In this document: one piece after another, positions 6,709-8,266 of the stretch | Position numbering within the stretch: position 1 is the first letter of the stretch | Layout: each line of letters begins with the position of its first letter | NCBI GenBank assembly: GCA_000434235.1 | Contig: FR892003.1 | Location: 20,797 to 29,062, forward strand | Direction of reading: 5' to 3' | DNA length: 8,266 nucleotides | Origin: Alistipes sp. CAG:268 | GTDB taxonomy: Bacteria; Bacteroidota; Bacteroidia; Bacteroidales; Rikenellaceae | Translations under genes and position numbers: made by a program | Notes under the pieces: model-generated | Told to the model about the DNA's origin: nothing | Seen by the model: only the letters and a program-made list of their open reading frames with translations | Database searches by the model: none

Positions 6709-8201
6709 GGGTTCGCTTCGTTTATCTGTTCGAAAATGCGCGGCAGACCCACCGCCTCGCCGCACGCGATGAGCGAGCCGACCAACACCCCCAGGATCCC
6801 GTGCGAATTGACGCTCTGCCCGGCCAGCAGGAGGTTGGGGATGCGGGTGCGGTGGGAGACGCGGCTGCCGACACCGGCCTGCACGTCGTGCACGACGCCG
6901 TACATCGATCCGTCCACGGTTCCCGTATAGTCGCGGTAGGTGAGCGGCGTGGAGGTGTAACAGGCGTCAATCTGCTGTCGAAGTCCCGGGAAATCGCGCT
7001 CGACGACCTCGAGCAGACGCTCGGCCTTGCGGCGCTTGAAGGCCTCGTAGTCCGCGCCGCGGTGTCCGACCCGCGTGTCGAGCCACGGCGTCAGGTCGTC
7101 GATGGACATGTAGGAGATCACCACACCGCACCGGGCATGGGCGGGATGCTCCTCGTGACACATGTGCATGTAGAGGTAGCCGCGGGGCCACTCCTCTTCG
7201 GTATAGTGTTCGCACCCCCAGGGGGTTGTGCCGGTGTATCCATAGTGGTTGTGGTTCATGTAGGGGACCTGCCCCTGCTTGAAACGGAGGTAGAGCGTGA
7301 ATCCGGCCGTCGTGTTGCGCAGCGCGGCAATGCGGTTGCGGTAAGCGGGGCGGATCAGCCCGCTGTCGAGCAGGCCGAGTGTCCGCTGCGGGTGGATGCT
7401 CGAGATCACCAGATCGGCCGGGCAGCTGCGTCCGTCTTCGGTCTCGACGGCACGAACCCCGGCGGCATCGCAACGGATCCGCACAACCCTGCGGCTGGTC
7501 TCGATCCGGCCGCCGCGGCGCACAAGGGAACGTGCGAGCGACTCGGCCACGGCGTCGCTGCCGCCCACGATGCGGAAAGCCCCCCGGTTATAGAAATCGG
7601 TGATGAAGGCGTGGGTGGCAAAGGGCGTGCGTCCCTTCTCGGCGGCGTAGAGCGGCAGATTGCCCACCAGTACATCGCGCAGCAGTGGGTCGCGGATCAG
7701 CGCGTCGAGCACCGAATCGATGCTCCGCATCTGGTATTCGGCCAGGACGCCAAGATCCGAGGTCCCGGACTGCAGGGCATGCAGCGACGAGGCCCGGGCG
7801 ATGCGTCCGATCAGGTCGAAATAGTCGTTCAGCCGGCCGCGTTCGGCGGGGAAACGTGCCGCCAGCTCCTCGATGAAGGCTTCGCGCCCCTGCGCCAGCC
7901 GGAAATGCTCGCCTCCGAGCGAGATCACCTCGTAGCCCGAGGGGTCGAGGCGGCTCAACCGAAGGTCGTCGAACACCTCGAGGTAGCGCAACAGCCGCCG
8001 GAGCACCTGCCCCTCGTCGCAACTGCCGATGAAGTGCATGCCGGTCTCGAACTTCGCGTCGCCCCTGCGGAAGCACTGCAGGCATCCGCCGATCCGGGCA
8101 TCCTGCTCCAGAACAGTCACGTCGTATCCGTTCCGGGCCAGGATAACCCCGCACGACAGCCCCCCGAGGCCGCTTCCTATGATGACACAGCGCTTTTTCA
8201 T
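6705..8201 (-). CDS. FAD-dependent oxidoreductase, phytoene desaturase/retinol saturase-like (first of a tandem pair)
   Basis: This is a 498-residue flavoprotein of the CrtI/RetSat superfamily, whose members desaturate or saturate C=C bonds in isoprenoid or polyene chains. The N-terminal Rossmann FAD site is GSGLGG at residues 9-14, followed by the ribose-binding acidic residue in VLEQ (31-34) and the Gly pair at 38-39. The FETGMHFIG segment (51-59) recalls the FDTGIHYIG-type motif of retinol saturases. Near the C terminus are STPLTYRDYTG (417-427) and GSMYG (431-435), then the second FAD-contact region LLLAGQSVNSHGILG (457-471). The length is normal for the family and there is no signal peptide, so it is probably cytoplasmic or membrane-peripheral. 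It starts at the ATG that overlaps an upstream stop and ends in an ATGA overlap with its paralogue. The family is secure. The substrate, and whether it oxidises or reduces, are not: no phytoene synthase is present, so a carotenoid role should not be assumed. Confidence 0.9.
   Translation of the reverse strand: MKKRCVIIGSGLGGLSCGVILARNGYDVTVLEQDARIGGCLQCFRRGDAKFETGMHFIGSCDEGQVLRRLLRYLEVFDDLRLSRLDPSGYEVISLGGEHFRLAQGREAFIEELAARFPAERGRLNDYFDLIGRIARASSLHALQSGTSDLGVLAEYQMRSIDSVLDALIRDPLLRDVLVGNLPLYAAEKGRTPFATHAFITDFYNRGAFRIVGGSDAVAESLARSLVRRGGRIETSRRVVRIRCDAAGVRAVETEDGRSCPADLVISSIHPQRTLGLLDSGLIRPAYRNRIAALRNTTAGFTLYLRFKQGQVPYMNHNHYGYTGTTPWGCEHYTEEEWPRGYLYMHMCHEEHPAHARCGVVISYMSIDDLTPWLDTRVGHRGADYEAFKRRKAERLLEVVERDFPGLRQQIDACYTSTPLTYRDYTGTVDGSMYGVVHDVQAGVGSRVSHRTRIPNLLLAGQSVNSHGILGVLVGSLIACGEAVGLPRIFEQINEANP
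8198..8201 (-). promoter_or_regulatory. ATGA stop/start overlap (translational coupling)
   Basis: On the minus strand the TGA at 8200-8198 overlaps the ATG at 8201-8199. This supports the chosen start of the first oxidoreductase and implies that it is translated from a transcript begun further upstream, by termination-reinitiation. No promoter-like sequence is evident in the 65 bases above it. Confidence 0.55.
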
Positions 8202-8266
8202 CGGACCGGAACGATTGTGACGCAGGCGTCGGTTTCATCCGCGGCCGCAACCGGCCGGCCGTCGTC
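8198..8266 (-). CDS. 3' end of an unidentified upstream gene (partial)
   Basis: Only the last 22 codons and a TGA stop lie in the window. The tail ends in TIVPVR and is rich in Ala, Asp and Val. It is called because its frame is open from the window edge and its stop overlaps the ATG of the next gene as ATGA, the same junction seen between the next two genes. One other frame stops early in this stretch; the other runs on into a shadow of the downstream gene. The tail is too short to assign a family. Its position at the head of a biosynthetic-looking operon makes a further biosynthetic enzyme plausible, but that is inference. It could instead be chance read-through of a 65-base leader, since 22 open codons are not rare at this GC. 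Confidence 0.5.
   Translation of the reverse strand, partial: DDGRPVAAADETDACVTIVPVR

Noticed and set aside
5152..6930. A 592-codon open frame on the plus strand, antisense to both the second oxidoreductase and the ends of its neighbours
   Set aside because: Its product is rich in Arg, Gly, Asp, Val and His without recognisable motifs or domain order. It mirrors a strongly supported minus-strand gene. Long antisense frames are expected when GC-rich codons avoid TTA, CTA and TCA.
8241..8260. Adjacent NotI (GCGGCCGC) and FseI (GGCCGGCC) sites, as in a cloning linker
   Set aside because: Both lie in an open GC-rich frame that runs into the ATGA junction, and no other vector-like sequence is present. 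Coincidence at this base composition is the simpler reading.

Overview
The window is a single minus-strand block of five linked genes, with a sixth entering from the upstream edge. Every gene is read right to left, and there is no real intergenic space. High GC, the lack of Shine-Dalgarno-like spacing before the starts, and an HRDI-type acyltransferase of a kind familiar from Bacteroides-group genomes suggest a GC-rich member of Bacteroidales. Alistipes or another Rikenellaceae genus is my best guess, but no marker gene in the window proves it.

Layout in transcription order: (1) 8266-8198, the last 22 codons of an unidentified gene, whose stop overlaps the next start as ATGA; (2) 8201-6705, an FAD-dependent oxidoreductase of the phytoene desaturase/retinol saturase (CrtI/RetSat) superfamily; (3) 6708-5182, a second, clearly paralogous oxidoreductase, joined to the first by another ATGA overlap; (4) 5201-3900, a PaaK-like adenylate-forming acyl/aryl-CoA ligase; (5) 3897-2770, a soluble PlsC-type acyltransferase; (6) 2756 to the left edge, a large MMPL/RND exporter that continues out of the window. 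After its last membrane helix the exporter has an extension of about 100 residues, which looks like the start of a fused lysophospholipid acyltransferase-like domain.

Working model (inference): the ligase activates a carboxylic acid, the two FAD enzymes change the saturation of a long conjugated or acyl chain, the acyltransferase(s) attach the product to a lipid carrier, and the MMPL protein moves the lipid-linked product towards the outer membrane. This parts list resembles the tailoring and export half of aryl-polyene, flexirubin or dialkylresorcinol-type clusters of Bacteroidetes. No ketosynthase, acyl carrier protein, dehydratase or ammonia-lyase is visible, so the pathway assignment depends on sequence outside the window. 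The exporter is also the least ordinary gene: it has an Asn-Tyr pair where one of the two proton-relay Asp-Tyr pairs is expected, and a Tyr where the catalytic His of the fused acyltransferase motif would sit.

I see no tRNA, rRNA, CRISPR array, insertion sequence, promoter or convincing terminator. The long open frames on the plus strand are antisense shadows of these GC-rich genes.
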